Source: CBDBDZ01 sp965204215
GTDB lineage: Bacteria > Pseudomonadota > Gammaproteobacteria > Pseudomonadales > GM7GCV1
Length of the DNA: 64,000 nucleotides
Direction: 5' to 3'
NCBI GenBank assembly: GCA_965204215.1
Contig: CBDBDZ010000013.1
Coordinates: 434,001 to 498,000 of the forward strand
The translations under genes were made by a program, and so were the position numbers. The number at the start of each line of letters is the position of its first letter. Within the stretch, counting starts at the first letter, position 1. Below the pieces are notes generated by a model. That model was given only the letters and a program-made list of their open reading frames with translations. It did not search any database and had not been told where the DNA came from. Positions 26,961 through 35,107 of the stretch are shown here, one piece after another.

Positions 26961-27947
26961 ATGGAAAATAATCGAGAAAAAGCTTTAGAAAATGCCCTGT
27001 CGCAAATAGAGAAGCAATTCGGTAAAGGTGCTATCATGAAAATGAGTGATACTAACCGCGAAAAAATACCTTCTTATTCAACGGGTTCATTGGGGTTAAA
27101 TATGGCGTTAGGAATAGGAGGTTTACCCCGAGGTAGAATTGTAGAAATATATGGCCCAGAGTCATCAGGAAAAACCACTTTAACATTAAGTACCATCGCT
27201 CAAGCTCAAAAACAAGGGGCAGTTTGCGCCTTTATTGATGCCGAACATGCATTAGACCCCATTTATGCAGAAAAAATTGGAGTCAATATTGATGACCTGG
27301 TGGTATCACAACCCGATACAGGGGAGCAAGCGCTTGAAGTTACTGACATGCTGGTTCGTTCTGGTGCTGTTGATATGGTGGTGGTGGACTCGGTTGCGGC
27401 GCTGACTCCTAAAGCTGAAATTGAAGGGGATATGGGTGATCACCATGTAGGGCTGCAAGCGCGTTTAATGTCTCAAGCACTGAGAAAATTAACAGGTAAT
27501 ATCAAACAAGCTAATTGCTTAGTGGTATTTATCAACCAAATTAGAATGAAAATTGGAGTGATGTTTGGTAACCCTGAAACGACTACAGGAGGTAATGCTC
27601 TCAAATTTTATTCATCAGTCCGTCTTGATATTCGTCGAACTGGCGCAGTTAAGGAAGGTGATGAAATCATTGGTAACGAAACCAAAGTCAAGGTGGTTAA
27701 AAATAAAATTTCGCCACCGTTTAAGCAATGCGAATTCCAAATTTTATACGGCGCTGGCATTAATACTAATGGAGAAATTATTGAACTGGGTGTCAAGCAT
27801 AATCTTATTGACAAATCAGGTGCCTGGTATGCATACAAAGGTAACAAAATTGGTCAAGGTAAAAATAATGCTTGTAAGTACCTTGATGAAAATCCAGAAA
27901 TTAAGGAAGAATTGGTACAACTTATTATGGAAAAATCTAAAAGTTAG
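26961..27947 (+). CDS. recA: Recombinase RecA
   Basis: A 328-residue strand-exchange ATPase. Walker A is GPESSGKT, the Walker B region MVVVDSVAALTP, L1 EIEGDMGDHHVGLQARLM, L2 GNPETTTGGNALKF, and the C-terminal domain GAWYAYKGNKIGQGK. It ends at MEKSKS, about 25 residues short of E. coli RecA (353), and lacks the acidic Asp/Glu-rich tail that restrains DNA binding. No LexA box (CTG-N10-CAG) is seen in the 29-base gap upstream, and no recX follows. It may be transcribed with icd. Confidence 0.97.
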   Translation: MENNREKALENALSQIEKQFGKGAIMKMSDTNREKIPSYSTGSLGLNMALGIGGLPRGRIVEIYGPESSGKTTLTLSTIAQAQKQGAVCAFIDAEHALDPIYAEKIGVNIDDLVVSQPDTGEQALEVTDMLVRSGAVDMVVVDSVAALTPKAEIEGDMGDHHVGLQARLMSQALRKLTGNIKQANCLVVFINQIRMKIGVMFGNPETTTGGNALKFYSSVRLDIRRTGAVKEGDEIIGNETKVKVVKNKISPPFKQCEFQILYGAGINTNGEIIELGVKHNLIDKSGAWYAYKGNKIGQGKNNACKYLDENPEIKEELVQLIMEKSKS

Positions 27948-27987
27948 CTGCACATAATATTTTACTGCAACACAGTTTGTAAGCCGA

Positions 27988-29895
27988 ATGAATAACTATG
28001 ATGTCATTGTGATAGGTGGCGGTCATGCAGGCACAGAAGCATGCCTGGCGGCGAGCCGTATGGGTGCAAATACACTGTTGTTGACTCATAAAACTGGCAG
28101 TATTGGACAAATGTCATGCAATCCTGCAATAGGTGGTATTGGCAAGAGTCACTTGGTAAGAGAAATAGATGCTTTAGGTGGCGTTATGGCTCAGGCAGCA
28201 GATAGAGCAGCAATACAACTTCGCATTCTTAATTCGCGCAAGGGTCCAGCAGTTAGAGCTACTCGCGCCCAAGCAGATAGACTTTTATATAAAGAGGCTA
28301 TTAAAAGTTTTGTTGATTCAGCCAATAGCTTGACGATTGTTGAATCGTCAGTGGACGATTTAATCATTAAAAATGCTAAAGTTCACGGCGTTGTAACTGA
28401 AAATGGAAACCGCTTTTATGCGCCATCTGTTGTGCTAACCACAGGTACGTTTTTAGGAGGGAGCATACACATCGGTATGGAGAATTATTCAGGCGGCAGA
28501 ACAGGAGATCCTGCATCAATTAAATTAGCTCAGCGCTTGCGCGAGCTACCCTTTACGATTGAACGATTAAAAACGGGTACACCGCCACGTATTGATAGCC
28601 GTAGTGTCGATTTTTCAAACATGACTGAACAATGGGGTGATAACCCGGAACCTGTAATGTCATTCATGGGTTCTACTGACGACCACCCCAGGCAGGTTTG
28701 TTGCTGGATTACGCACACCAACGAAAAAACTCACGATATTATACGAAGTGGATTGGATAGGTCGCCGCTTTATACTGGTATTATTGAAGGCGAAGGACCT
28801 CGTTATTGCCCATCTATTGAGGATAAAATCAGTCGTTTTGCCTATAAAAACGCTCACCAGATATTTGTTGAACCTGAAGGTTTAACCACGTATGAGCTAT
28901 ATCCCAATGGAGTTTCTACCAGTCTACCCAAAGATATTCAAGAGTCTTATATCCATTCGATTGCTGGTTTTGAGCAAGCCCAAATTACCCAATATGGTTA
29001 TGCCATAGAATATGATTTTATTGACCCGCGAAGTTTACACGCCTCTTTAGAAACCAAATGCATACAAGGCCTTTTCTTTGCTGGTCAAATTAACGGTACA
29101 ACTGGCTATGAGGAAGCAGGGGCTCAAGGGCTATTAGCAGGAATGAATGCTGTATTGCGATTGCGAGATAAAGAACCATGGGTGCCCACACGTGATATAG
29201 CTTATATGGGTGTGCTAGTTGATGATCTAATCACTTTGGGAACAAAAGAACCTTATCGAATGTTTACCAGCAGAGCAGAATATCGCTTATTACTTCGTGA
29301 AGATAATGCCGACCAGCGTCTAACCGAAATAGGCTATCAATACGGGATGGTCACTGCAGAGCGCTGGCGTAGGTATTGTGAAAAGCGTGAAAATGTTGAA
29401 CGCGAAACGCAACGCTTAAAGGTCACCCATGTTCAACCTGACTCAATGCAAGCACAGCTTTTGTCAAGTTATCTACCGCAACCGATTAACCGCAATTACA
29501 GTTTGTTAGAATTGATAAAACGTCCTGAGCTAAATTATCAAATTCTTGCTGATACAGCGGACGATGGCGAACCTTATCTGCAAGATAAAGATGCGATGTT
29601 ACAAATTGAAATTAATGCTAAGTATGAAGGCTATGTCAGCCGTCAACTTGATGAAATTCAACGCCAAAAACTACAGGAAAATCAAATTATTCCTGGTAAT
29701 TTTAATTATCGAAAAATATCAGGTTTGTCCAACGAAGTTGTACAAAAATTAGAAACCATTCGACCAACCACTATTGGGCAGGCCAGTAGAATATCAGGTG
29801 TCACGCCAGCTGCAATATCGCTGCTTTTAGTGTTTTTAAAAAAACATCAGTTATTAGCCAATAATCAGTTAAAAGACGGTACCAGTGGTAGATGA
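27988..29895 (+). CDS. mnmG: tRNA uridine-5-carboxymethylaminomethyl modification enzyme MnmG
   Basis: A 635-residue FAD protein (GidA) that with MnmE builds cmnm5 on wobble uridine-34. It has the dinucleotide motif VIVIGGGHAGTEACLAASRM, SCNPAIGGIGKSHLVREIDA, GTFLGGSIHIG, RLKTGTPPRID, GTTGYEEAGAQGLLAGMNA and EPYRMFTSRAEYRLLLREDN. The C-terminal MnmE-interacting domain is complete. It overlaps rsmG by four bases. No SD is evident before the ATG. Confidence 0.97.
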   Translation: MNNYDVIVIGGGHAGTEACLAASRMGANTLLLTHKTGSIGQMSCNPAIGGIGKSHLVREIDALGGVMAQAADRAAIQLRILNSRKGPAVRATRAQADRLLYKEAIKSFVDSANSLTIVESSVDDLIIKNAKVHGVVTENGNRFYAPSVVLTTGTFLGGSIHIGMENYSGGRTGDPASIKLAQRLRELPFTIERLKTGTPPRIDSRSVDFSNMTEQWGDNPEPVMSFMGSTDDHPRQVCCWITHTNEKTHDIIRSGLDRSPLYTGIIEGEGPRYCPSIEDKISRFAYKNAHQIFVEPEGLTTYELYPNGVSTSLPKDIQESYIHSIAGFEQAQITQYGYAIEYDFIDPRSLHASLETKCIQGLFFAGQINGTTGYEEAGAQGLLAGMNAVLRLRDKEPWVPTRDIAYMGVLVDDLITLGTKEPYRMFTSRAEYRLLLREDNADQRLTEIGYQYGMVTAERWRRYCEKRENVERETQRLKVTHVQPDSMQAQLLSSYLPQPINRNYSLLELIKRPELNYQILADTADDGEPYLQDKDAMLQIEINAKYEGYVSRQLDEIQRQKLQENQIIPGNFNYRKISGLSNEVVQKLETIRPTTIGQASRISGVTPAAISLLLVFLKKHQLLANNQLKDGTSGR

Positions 29896-30530
29896 TAGCC
29901 GAGTCTTTATTAGAATCTGGTGCAAGGCAGTTAAACTTATATTTAAACCCAAACCAAATTATCCAATATCATCACTATTTAGCATTATTGCAAAAATGGT
30001 CAAAAGCTTTTAATTTGACAACACTTCAAAGCGAGCGCCAAATGATAATTCAACATTTGCTTGATTGCTTGTCCGTAGTGCCTTATTTAAAAGAGAAAGC
30101 CTTTATTGATGTTGGTTCTGGCGCAGGCTTTCCTGGTATGGTACTGGCAATCTTTCAACCTACATGGCAAATAATCTTGATTGACAGCTTAGAGAAACGC
30201 TGTCATTTCTTGCATCAGGTAGCTCGCGAATTGCAGCTTGACAATGTTCAAATTCATCATTCGCGAATTGAGAACTGCCCTATAGAAATGCAGCAGGATA
30301 GTGCCATTATTACCAGGGCATTTGCCAATTTATCGACACTGGTAAAAAGTTGTACAGCTAACCGAAAGAGTGAAATAACTATTTATGCGATGAAAGGTCG
30401 CTTACCCAGCGATGAAATGACTGCCATGCAAGCTGATTATCCCAATGTAAAAGTACAAAAAATATACCAACTTGAGGTACCCTACCTTAATGCAGAGAGA
30501 CATCTCCTGCAAATCGCTATAAAATGCTGA
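29892..30530 (+). CDS. rsmG: 16S rRNA m7G527 methyltransferase
   Basis: A 212-residue SAM-dependent methyltransferase (GidB). It has KWSKAFNLTTLQSERQMIIQ, the SAM-binding FIDVGSGAGFPGMVLAI, and IDSLEKRCHFLHQVARELQL. It shares the ATGA overlap with mnmG, so the two are translationally coupled. A palindromic repeat begins within ten bases of its stop. Confidence 0.96.
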   Translation: MIAESLLESGARQLNLYLNPNQIIQYHHYLALLQKWSKAFNLTTLQSERQMIIQHLLDCLSVVPYLKEKAFIDVGSGAGFPGMVLAIFQPTWQIILIDSLEKRCHFLHQVARELQLDNVQIHHSRIENCPIEMQQDSAIITRAFANLSTLVKSCTANRKSEITIYAMKGRLPSDEMTAMQADYPNVKVQKIYQLEVPYLNAERHLLQIAIKC

Positions 30531-30536
30531 ATGCAT

Positions 30537-30718
30537 TTAACCCAGATTATGCGTTAGAAACCTGCTACATCGAAAAATGACTTCAAAAACACCAGCTTGC
30601 TCGAAACATATGCTCACCATAGCCTTGCTATGTTTGTGCTTATTTTCCTTGCGCGAGCTACTGTTTTTATTGCCATTTTTGCCTTCGCTACAATTTCTGA
30701 TGCATAATCTGGGTTTAA
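30537..30718. repeat. Family A palindromic element, full copy 1
   Basis: The left end TTAACCCAGATTATGCGTTA pairs with the right end (reverse complement TTAAACCCAGATTATGCATC). The two halves remain complementary with small gaps through to the centre CATAGC-CTT-GCTATG, so the whole ~182 bp can fold into one long imperfect hairpin. It has no protein-coding content. A second full copy lies at 49716-49905. It separates rsmG from parA in the normally compact mnmG-rsmG-parA-parB cluster, and TTAA borders it on both sides. Confidence 0.8.
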
Positions 30719-30748
30719 TCAGCCACAATAATAGAGTCAATAAATAAA

Positions 30749-31549
30749 ATGACAACCATTTATGCGATTGCCAATCAAAAAGGCGGAGTGGGTAAAACCA
30801 CAACGGCAGTCAATTTAGCGGCTGGTTTGGCGGCATGTTATAAAAAGACCTTGTTAATTGATTTAGACCCCCAAGGTAATGCGACCATGGGTTGTGGCAT
30901 TGACAAGGATAATATCAAACGCAGCATGTTAGATGTATTAGTTGATGAATGCGAAATGATTCAAGTATTAGAAAAAGACACAACAGGGAAGTTTGATGTA
31001 GCGCCAGCCAATGGTGACTTGGTAGCTGCCGAAGTGGAAATGATTCAACTCAAACGTCGCGAATATCGCTTGCGTCTAGCTATTGAAAAATTGATACAAC
31101 ACCTTGCAGGAAATAAACAAGAGCCTTACGAATATATTGTAATAGACTGTCCTCCCGCATTAGGAATGTTGACTGTTAATGCGTTAGTGGCAGCAACAGG
31201 TTTAATCATTCCTGTGCAATGTGAATATTATGCTTTGGAAGGGTTAAGTGCATTGCTTTCTACCACAGAGAAAGTTAAAAGTATAGCCAATGCTAATTTG
31301 AGCATACGCGGCATATTAAAAACCATGTATGATCCTCGAAATATGCTAACCAATGATGTCAGTAATCAACTGACTAAACATTTTGGCGATAAAGTGTTTA
31401 AACTGGCTATTCCACGCAATGTTCGATTAGCGGAAGCACCAAGTTATGGCGTCAGTATTATTGATTACGATAAGCAGTCAAAAGGCGCTATCGCTTATCT
31501 AGGCTTGGCAGGCGAGGTTATCCGCGAAGATAAAATGAACAACTATTAA
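30749..31549 (+). CDS. parA: Chromosome-partitioning ATPase ParA
   Basis: A 266-residue deviant Walker ATPase with AIANQKGGVGKTTTAVNLAA, Walker A' DLDPQGNATMGCGID, VIDCPPALGMLTVNAL and the C-terminal EAPSYGVSIIDYDKQSKGA. It works with ParB-parS to segregate origin regions. It follows the palindromic element and precedes parB by seven bases. Confidence 0.96.
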   Translation: MTTIYAIANQKGGVGKTTTAVNLAAGLAACYKKTLLIDLDPQGNATMGCGIDKDNIKRSMLDVLVDECEMIQVLEKDTTGKFDVAPANGDLVAAEVEMIQLKRREYRLRLAIEKLIQHLAGNKQEPYEYIVIDCPPALGMLTVNALVAATGLIIPVQCEYYALEGLSALLSTTEKVKSIANANLSIRGILKTMYDPRNMLTNDVSNQLTKHFGDKVFKLAIPRNVRLAEAPSYGVSIIDYDKQSKGAIAYLGLAGEVIREDKMNNY

Positions 31550-31556
31550 CAGAACT

Positions 31557-32465
31557 ATGAGTAAAAAACGCAAAGGCTTAGGACGCGGACTTGATGCGCT
31601 ATTGGACGTCAAGTCGACTTTATCAGGGCTTGAACCAGTTTCAAACGCAGATAAGCCAGTTGATGAAGCTGCGAGTAATGGCGGCACTATTTTACAAATT
31701 CCTATAGAGCGTATTCAACGTGGTCAATTTCAGCCGCGAACACATTTTGACCAAACGGAATTGGAAGAGCTAGCTGGCACTATTAAATCGGTTGGGTTAA
31801 TGCAGCCCATTATTGTTCGTAAACTAAAACCTTCTACTGCTGCTATCGACTATGAAATTATTGCAGGTGAACGCCGCTGGCGCGCCTGTCAGATAGCAGG
31901 ACTTGATGAAGTCAGTGCTACTGTTACCACTTTGGGAGATGATCAAGTAGCGGCCATGGCGCTAATTGAAAACATTCAACGTGAAGACTTAAATCCAATT
32001 GAGGAAGCTCGCGCTTACCAGAGGCTGCAGCAAGAATTTGAATTAAACCAAGAAGAAGTTGCAGAATTTGTCGGTAAGTCACGACCAACCATAGCGAATT
32101 TATTGCGCTTACTCACGCTTGATGATGATGTTATTCTATTGCTGGAACATGGCGATATAGACATGGGACATGCTCGGGCCTTAATTAGTCTCAAGGCGAG
32201 TCAACAACGTGAATTAGCCAGGCAGGTTGCTTCCAAAAGTTTATCGGTCAGACAAACAGAAGCATTGGTTAAACAAAAAATGAAAGGAGATCCTGTTGCG
32301 AAGAAAAACAGTATTGATAAAGATACTCAACGCTTGCAAAATAAGCTTTCTGAGACGCTTGGTTCCAAAGTTGCTATAGTACATCAATCATCAGGGAAGG
32401 GCAAAATTATAATAAACTATAATAGTTTAGATGAGCTAGATGGGCTTCTTAAGCATATCAAATAA
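31557..32465 (+). CDS. parB: Chromosome-partitioning protein ParB
   Basis: A 302-residue CTPase/DNA-binding clamp. It has the N-terminal KRKGLGRGLDALL, ParB/Srx domain RGQFQPRTHFDQTELEELA, GERRWRACQIAGLDEV, ALIENIQREDLNPIEEARAY, then helix-turn-helix GKSRPTIANLLRLL and GHARALISL. The C-terminal dimer domain is present. I found no intact parS (TGTTTCACGTGAAACA) in the window. Confidence 0.96.
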   Translation: MSKKRKGLGRGLDALLDVKSTLSGLEPVSNADKPVDEAASNGGTILQIPIERIQRGQFQPRTHFDQTELEELAGTIKSVGLMQPIIVRKLKPSTAAIDYEIIAGERRWRACQIAGLDEVSATVTTLGDDQVAAMALIENIQREDLNPIEEARAYQRLQQEFELNQEEVAEFVGKSRPTIANLLRLLTLDDDVILLLEHGDIDMGHARALISLKASQQRELARQVASKSLSVRQTEALVKQKMKGDPVAKKNSIDKDTQRLQNKLSETLGSKVAIVHQSSGKGKIIINYNSLDELDGLLKHIK

Positions 32466-32487
32466 TCTGGGATAATCCATTTATTGT

Positions 32488-33351
32488 ATGATTGAAAGTA
32501 CTTATAGAGTTTCAGGGATCATTGATAAAATGCAGGCGCATTGCAATAAGCAAAATCAAATTCAGTACCAATTACCTATAGGCGAAGAGCTTATAGGATT
32601 AAATGATTTAATTGGAAAAACCATTCATTTTAGCTACGGCAACAATATTTATTGTATGCACTGCGGTACAAAAACGAAAAAGAGCTTTGCTCAAGGGTTT
32701 TGCTATTTATGCATGCAGCGCTTGGCGCAGTGTGATCGTTGCATTATGCAACCAGAATTATGTCATTATGATCAAGGGACTTGCCGCGAACCTGATTGGG
32801 CACAAGACCATTGCATGATAGAGCATGTCGTCTATCTTGCAAATAGCTCGGGTATGAAAGTTGGAATTACCCGAAACTCGCAAATACCCACAAGGTGGAT
32901 TGACCAAGGCGCAGTACAAGCTGTGCCTGTTATTCGGGTAAGTCAACGCAAATTATCGGGGCTTATCGAACATCAGCTTAAACAATGGATAAATGATAAA
33001 ACCAACTGGCGCACCATGTTAAAAGGCGAGGTTGGTATCATTGATTTTATTTCGCAATGGCAAACATTAAAACCACATATTGAGGCTCTTGTTACGGAAT
33101 TACAGCAACAATATGGTATCCAGGCAGTGGACATGTTGGATGAAAAAATCATTCAAGATAGTATTTGGGAAGGATTGTATCCTGTTTCAGAATACCCTAC
33201 CAAGATTGTTTCCAAAGGCTTTGATAAAGAAAGTGAAATATCAGGTAAATTAATGGGAATTAAAGGCCAGTATTTACTATTGGACTGCTGCGTACTAAAT
33301 ATCAGAAAACACCGTGGTTACCAACTAACATTTAATTACAGCGCTGGTTAG
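32488..33351 (+). CDS. DUF2797 family protein
   Basis: A 287-residue cysteine-rich protein. After a beta-rich N-terminus it has two CxxC pairs (YCMHCGTKTKK, CYLCMQRLAQCDRC) and CHYDQGTCREPDWAQDHC. VYLANSSGMKVGITR and QIPTRWIDQGAVQAVPV then begin a region reminiscent of a GIY-YIG fold. This order is characteristic of DUF2797. The Cys clusters suggest metal binding; biochemical role unknown. Its last four bases overlap the stop of the convergent LysR gene. Confidence 0.8.
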   Translation: MIESTYRVSGIIDKMQAHCNKQNQIQYQLPIGEELIGLNDLIGKTIHFSYGNNIYCMHCGTKTKKSFAQGFCYLCMQRLAQCDRCIMQPELCHYDQGTCREPDWAQDHCMIEHVVYLANSSGMKVGITRNSQIPTRWIDQGAVQAVPVIRVSQRKLSGLIEHQLKQWINDKTNWRTMLKGEVGIIDFISQWQTLKPHIEALVTELQQQYGIQAVDMLDEKIIQDSIWEGLYPVSEYPTKIVSKGFDKESEISGKLMGIKGQYLLLDCCVLNIRKHRGYQLTFNYSAG

Positions 33352-34331
33352 TCATAAATTTCAGTCTCGCGTTTCGTAAATATAGCGCGTTGTTCAGAAT
33401 AAATGCTTTTGATTTGATCTCTAAGCCAAATATGTACAGGTGATTTTTCCGTGCGTTTATGGTGTACCATGACCACTTCAATGTTGTCTAGTTGAATTTC
33501 TTTACCATTAGTTTCGGGTACGGACATAGTAGTAATAGAGTTCGTTTGTTTCACAAAAGTTAAGCTCATTCGCGGCGCAAACATAATAGTGTTGGTGGAA
33601 GCTATGGTTTGTAGCGCAGTTAAATAGTCTGAAGTTTCTAACACAATATTGTTTAAATTAATGTGTTGAATAAGAAAGGAACGTAACCAGCTATTGGCGA
33701 TATACTGGGCAGAGGGAACTTTCAAGGCGACTTCCGGGTACTTATTGACTTCATCCCAACCAGGGTTTTTAATGGACTTTAAAGGATGGTCGGCACGCAT
33801 TAATATGATTGGGTGCGTTGTTACCAATTCTTCAACAATAAAATCTTCGTCGGCATAGTCGGTTCTAAGTCCGTTAATACTAATGTCGACATTACCATTT
33901 GCCATTTCTTTGGTATGTTCATCAATTTCGTTAGTAACTTTTAATTGCAAATTCGGTGCTTCGCTGCAAAGTGTTGCGATCAATGAAGGCATTAAAGGTA
34001 GAGAGAAAAAGTCTAGTGTGGAAATGACAATTCTCCCACTGAAATTAGTCGGGTCATCGCGTCTGTCTGCAATTAAATTATCAGCAGACATTAGAAGTGG
34101 TTCCAACTCAGAATAGAGCTCTAATGCTCTGGGAGTTGGAACAATACCATGACCTGATCGGGTAAATAATTCATCTTTAAACAGTACTCGCAAGCGCGAC
34201 AATGTCTTGCTCATAGCTGATTGCGTGATAAATAAACGCTTAGCGGCTCTACCTACATTTTGCTCTTCCAGTAGTACTTGCAAGGCTGTTAATAAATTTA
34301 GGTCGGTTCTTGATAGGTTTCGAGTATCCAT
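33348..34331 (-). CDS. LysR-family transcriptional regulator
   Basis: A 327-residue regulator. The N-terminal winged helix-turn-helix is LNLLTALQVLLEEQNVGRAA, then KRLFITQSAMSKTLSRLR and DELFTRSGHGIVPTPRA, followed by a periplasmic-binding-like effector domain (about 95-300). No divergent target gene is adjacent: the next gene upstream is pyrG on the opposite strand beyond 770 bases of repeat and a small transcription unit. Effector and targets are therefore unknown. Confidence 0.9.
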   Translation of the reverse strand: MDTRNLSRTDLNLLTALQVLLEEQNVGRAAKRLFITQSAMSKTLSRLRVLFKDELFTRSGHGIVPTPRALELYSELEPLLMSADNLIADRRDDPTNFSGRIVISTLDFFSLPLMPSLIATLCSEAPNLQLKVTNEIDEHTKEMANGNVDISINGLRTDYADEDFIVEELVTTHPIILMRADHPLKSIKNPGWDEVNKYPEVALKVPSAQYIANSWLRSFLIQHINLNNIVLETSDYLTALQTIASTNTIMFAPRMSLTFVKQTNSITTMSVPETNGKEIQLDNIEVVMVHHKRTEKSPVHIWLRDQIKSIYSEQRAIFTKRETEIYD

Positions 34332-34407
34332 TGGTGTAATATATTATGAATTTATTTCATTATAACATTGAAAAATTGTTATTTGAATAACTTTATTTAG
34401 TCGCCAC

Positions 34408-34567
34408 TAACCTTTAAGTAATATCGTATTTTATTACTCACCCTTGGAATGTTAGCGAAAATATGCGAATTTTCTTGTATTTCAAGGGTGCGTGACCGAC
34501 CTATCGCTCGCCAGCGGTACTTCTTTGTACCGCATATTTTTTCGGTATTTTTATACCGAATTAATAA
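34408..34567 (+). repeat. Family B dispersed repeat, copy 2
   Basis: Shares a 29-base identical core (34457-34485) with the reverse strand of 43167-43195, plus CTATCGCTCG and GGTACTTC, and ends CCGAATTAATAA. It contains two perfect small hairpins: GCGGTAC-TTCTTT-GTACCGC (34514-34533) and TTCGGTAT-TTTT-ATACCGAA (34541-34560). It lies between the LysR start and the small transcription unit. Confidence 0.75.
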
Positions 34568-34703
34568 AGCTAATTTGCTATTAAATATACTGATCATTTT
34601 TTTTAAACAAATAGTTACTAGTATTGTTTAATTATTATATGAGCCTGATTTTCGTTATAGTTAAATATGAATATAAATCATAAATAAAATGAAAACATAT
34701 CTA

Positions 34704-34731
34704 TTGAAGAATAATAAAAAAGATATATAAT
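34704..34731 (+). promoter_or_regulatory. Predicted promoter of a small transcription unit
   Basis: TTGAAG (34704-34709), 16 bases, then perfect TATAAT (34726-34731), in AT-rich DNA. A strong terminator lies about 250 bases downstream and before pyrG. Confidence 0.5.
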
Positions 34732-34800
34732 GTTGGACATAATGAATTAGCTGGTCGTTATAAACTAACTTTATATTAATTTTGAACAGAGAAAAAAACC

Positions 34801-34887
34801 GTGTTAACAAATGCCATAATTGCAATTTCTTTAGCCTTATTGGTTGCCTTGATTAAATCAGAAGCTGATTTCAATCGCGGTCAATAA
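34801..34887 (+). CDS. Possible 28-residue membrane peptide
   Basis: A GTG-initiated frame reading MLTNAIIAISLALLVALIKS then EADFNRGQ and a TAA stop. That is one hydrophobic helix of about 17 residues followed by a short charged tail, a common layout for bacterial small membrane proteins. It sits between a good -10 promoter (34726) and a Rho-independent terminator (34981), so a transcript of about 270 bases is expected. The ribosome site is weak (AGAG nine bases upstream). The transcript could instead be a non-coding RNA. No known homologue is recognised. Confidence 0.4.
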   Translation: MLTNAIIAISLALLVALIKSEADFNRGQ

Positions 34888-34934
34888 GACTCCAAAGATT
34901 TACTTATCAGTACGTCAACAATTTATCGACTTAT

Positions 34935-35006
34935 AGACGACTGATACCAGTTCCATTCCCGTTTGGAAAGTCTGACCTTTGCCCACCTCATGGTGGGCTT
35001 TTTTTT
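34935..35006 (+). terminator. Structured 3' region and Rho-independent terminator
   Basis: The terminator proper is GCCCACC-TCAT-GGTGGGC (34981-34998) followed by eight T residues. Just before it, from about 34945, GACT and TTCCA pair with TGGAA and AGTC, giving a second hairpin. The terminator closes the small transcription unit that starts near 34735 and isolates it from pyrG. Confidence 0.9.
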
Positions 35007-35107
35007 GCCTGGTTTTTGATGTGACTATTAACGATTGTATTGAGTTGTAAGCGTTCATCTGCTAACCTTCATGGATTAATCCATTAGCAATTAACCTTTA
35101 ACTTTTT

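Noticed and set aside
30537..30803. Minus-strand open frame through the family A element and the parA start
   Set aside because: It arises from the palindromic repeat and overlaps the conserved ParA N-terminus.
33545..33562. TGTTTCAC near the end of the LysR gene as a possible parS half-site
   Set aside because: No second half follows; it is coding sequence.
34920..34980. tRNA-like or 6S-like fold before the 34981 terminator
   Set aside because: Only a short GACT/TTCCA hairpin is present; no acceptor stem, T-loop or 6S architecture.
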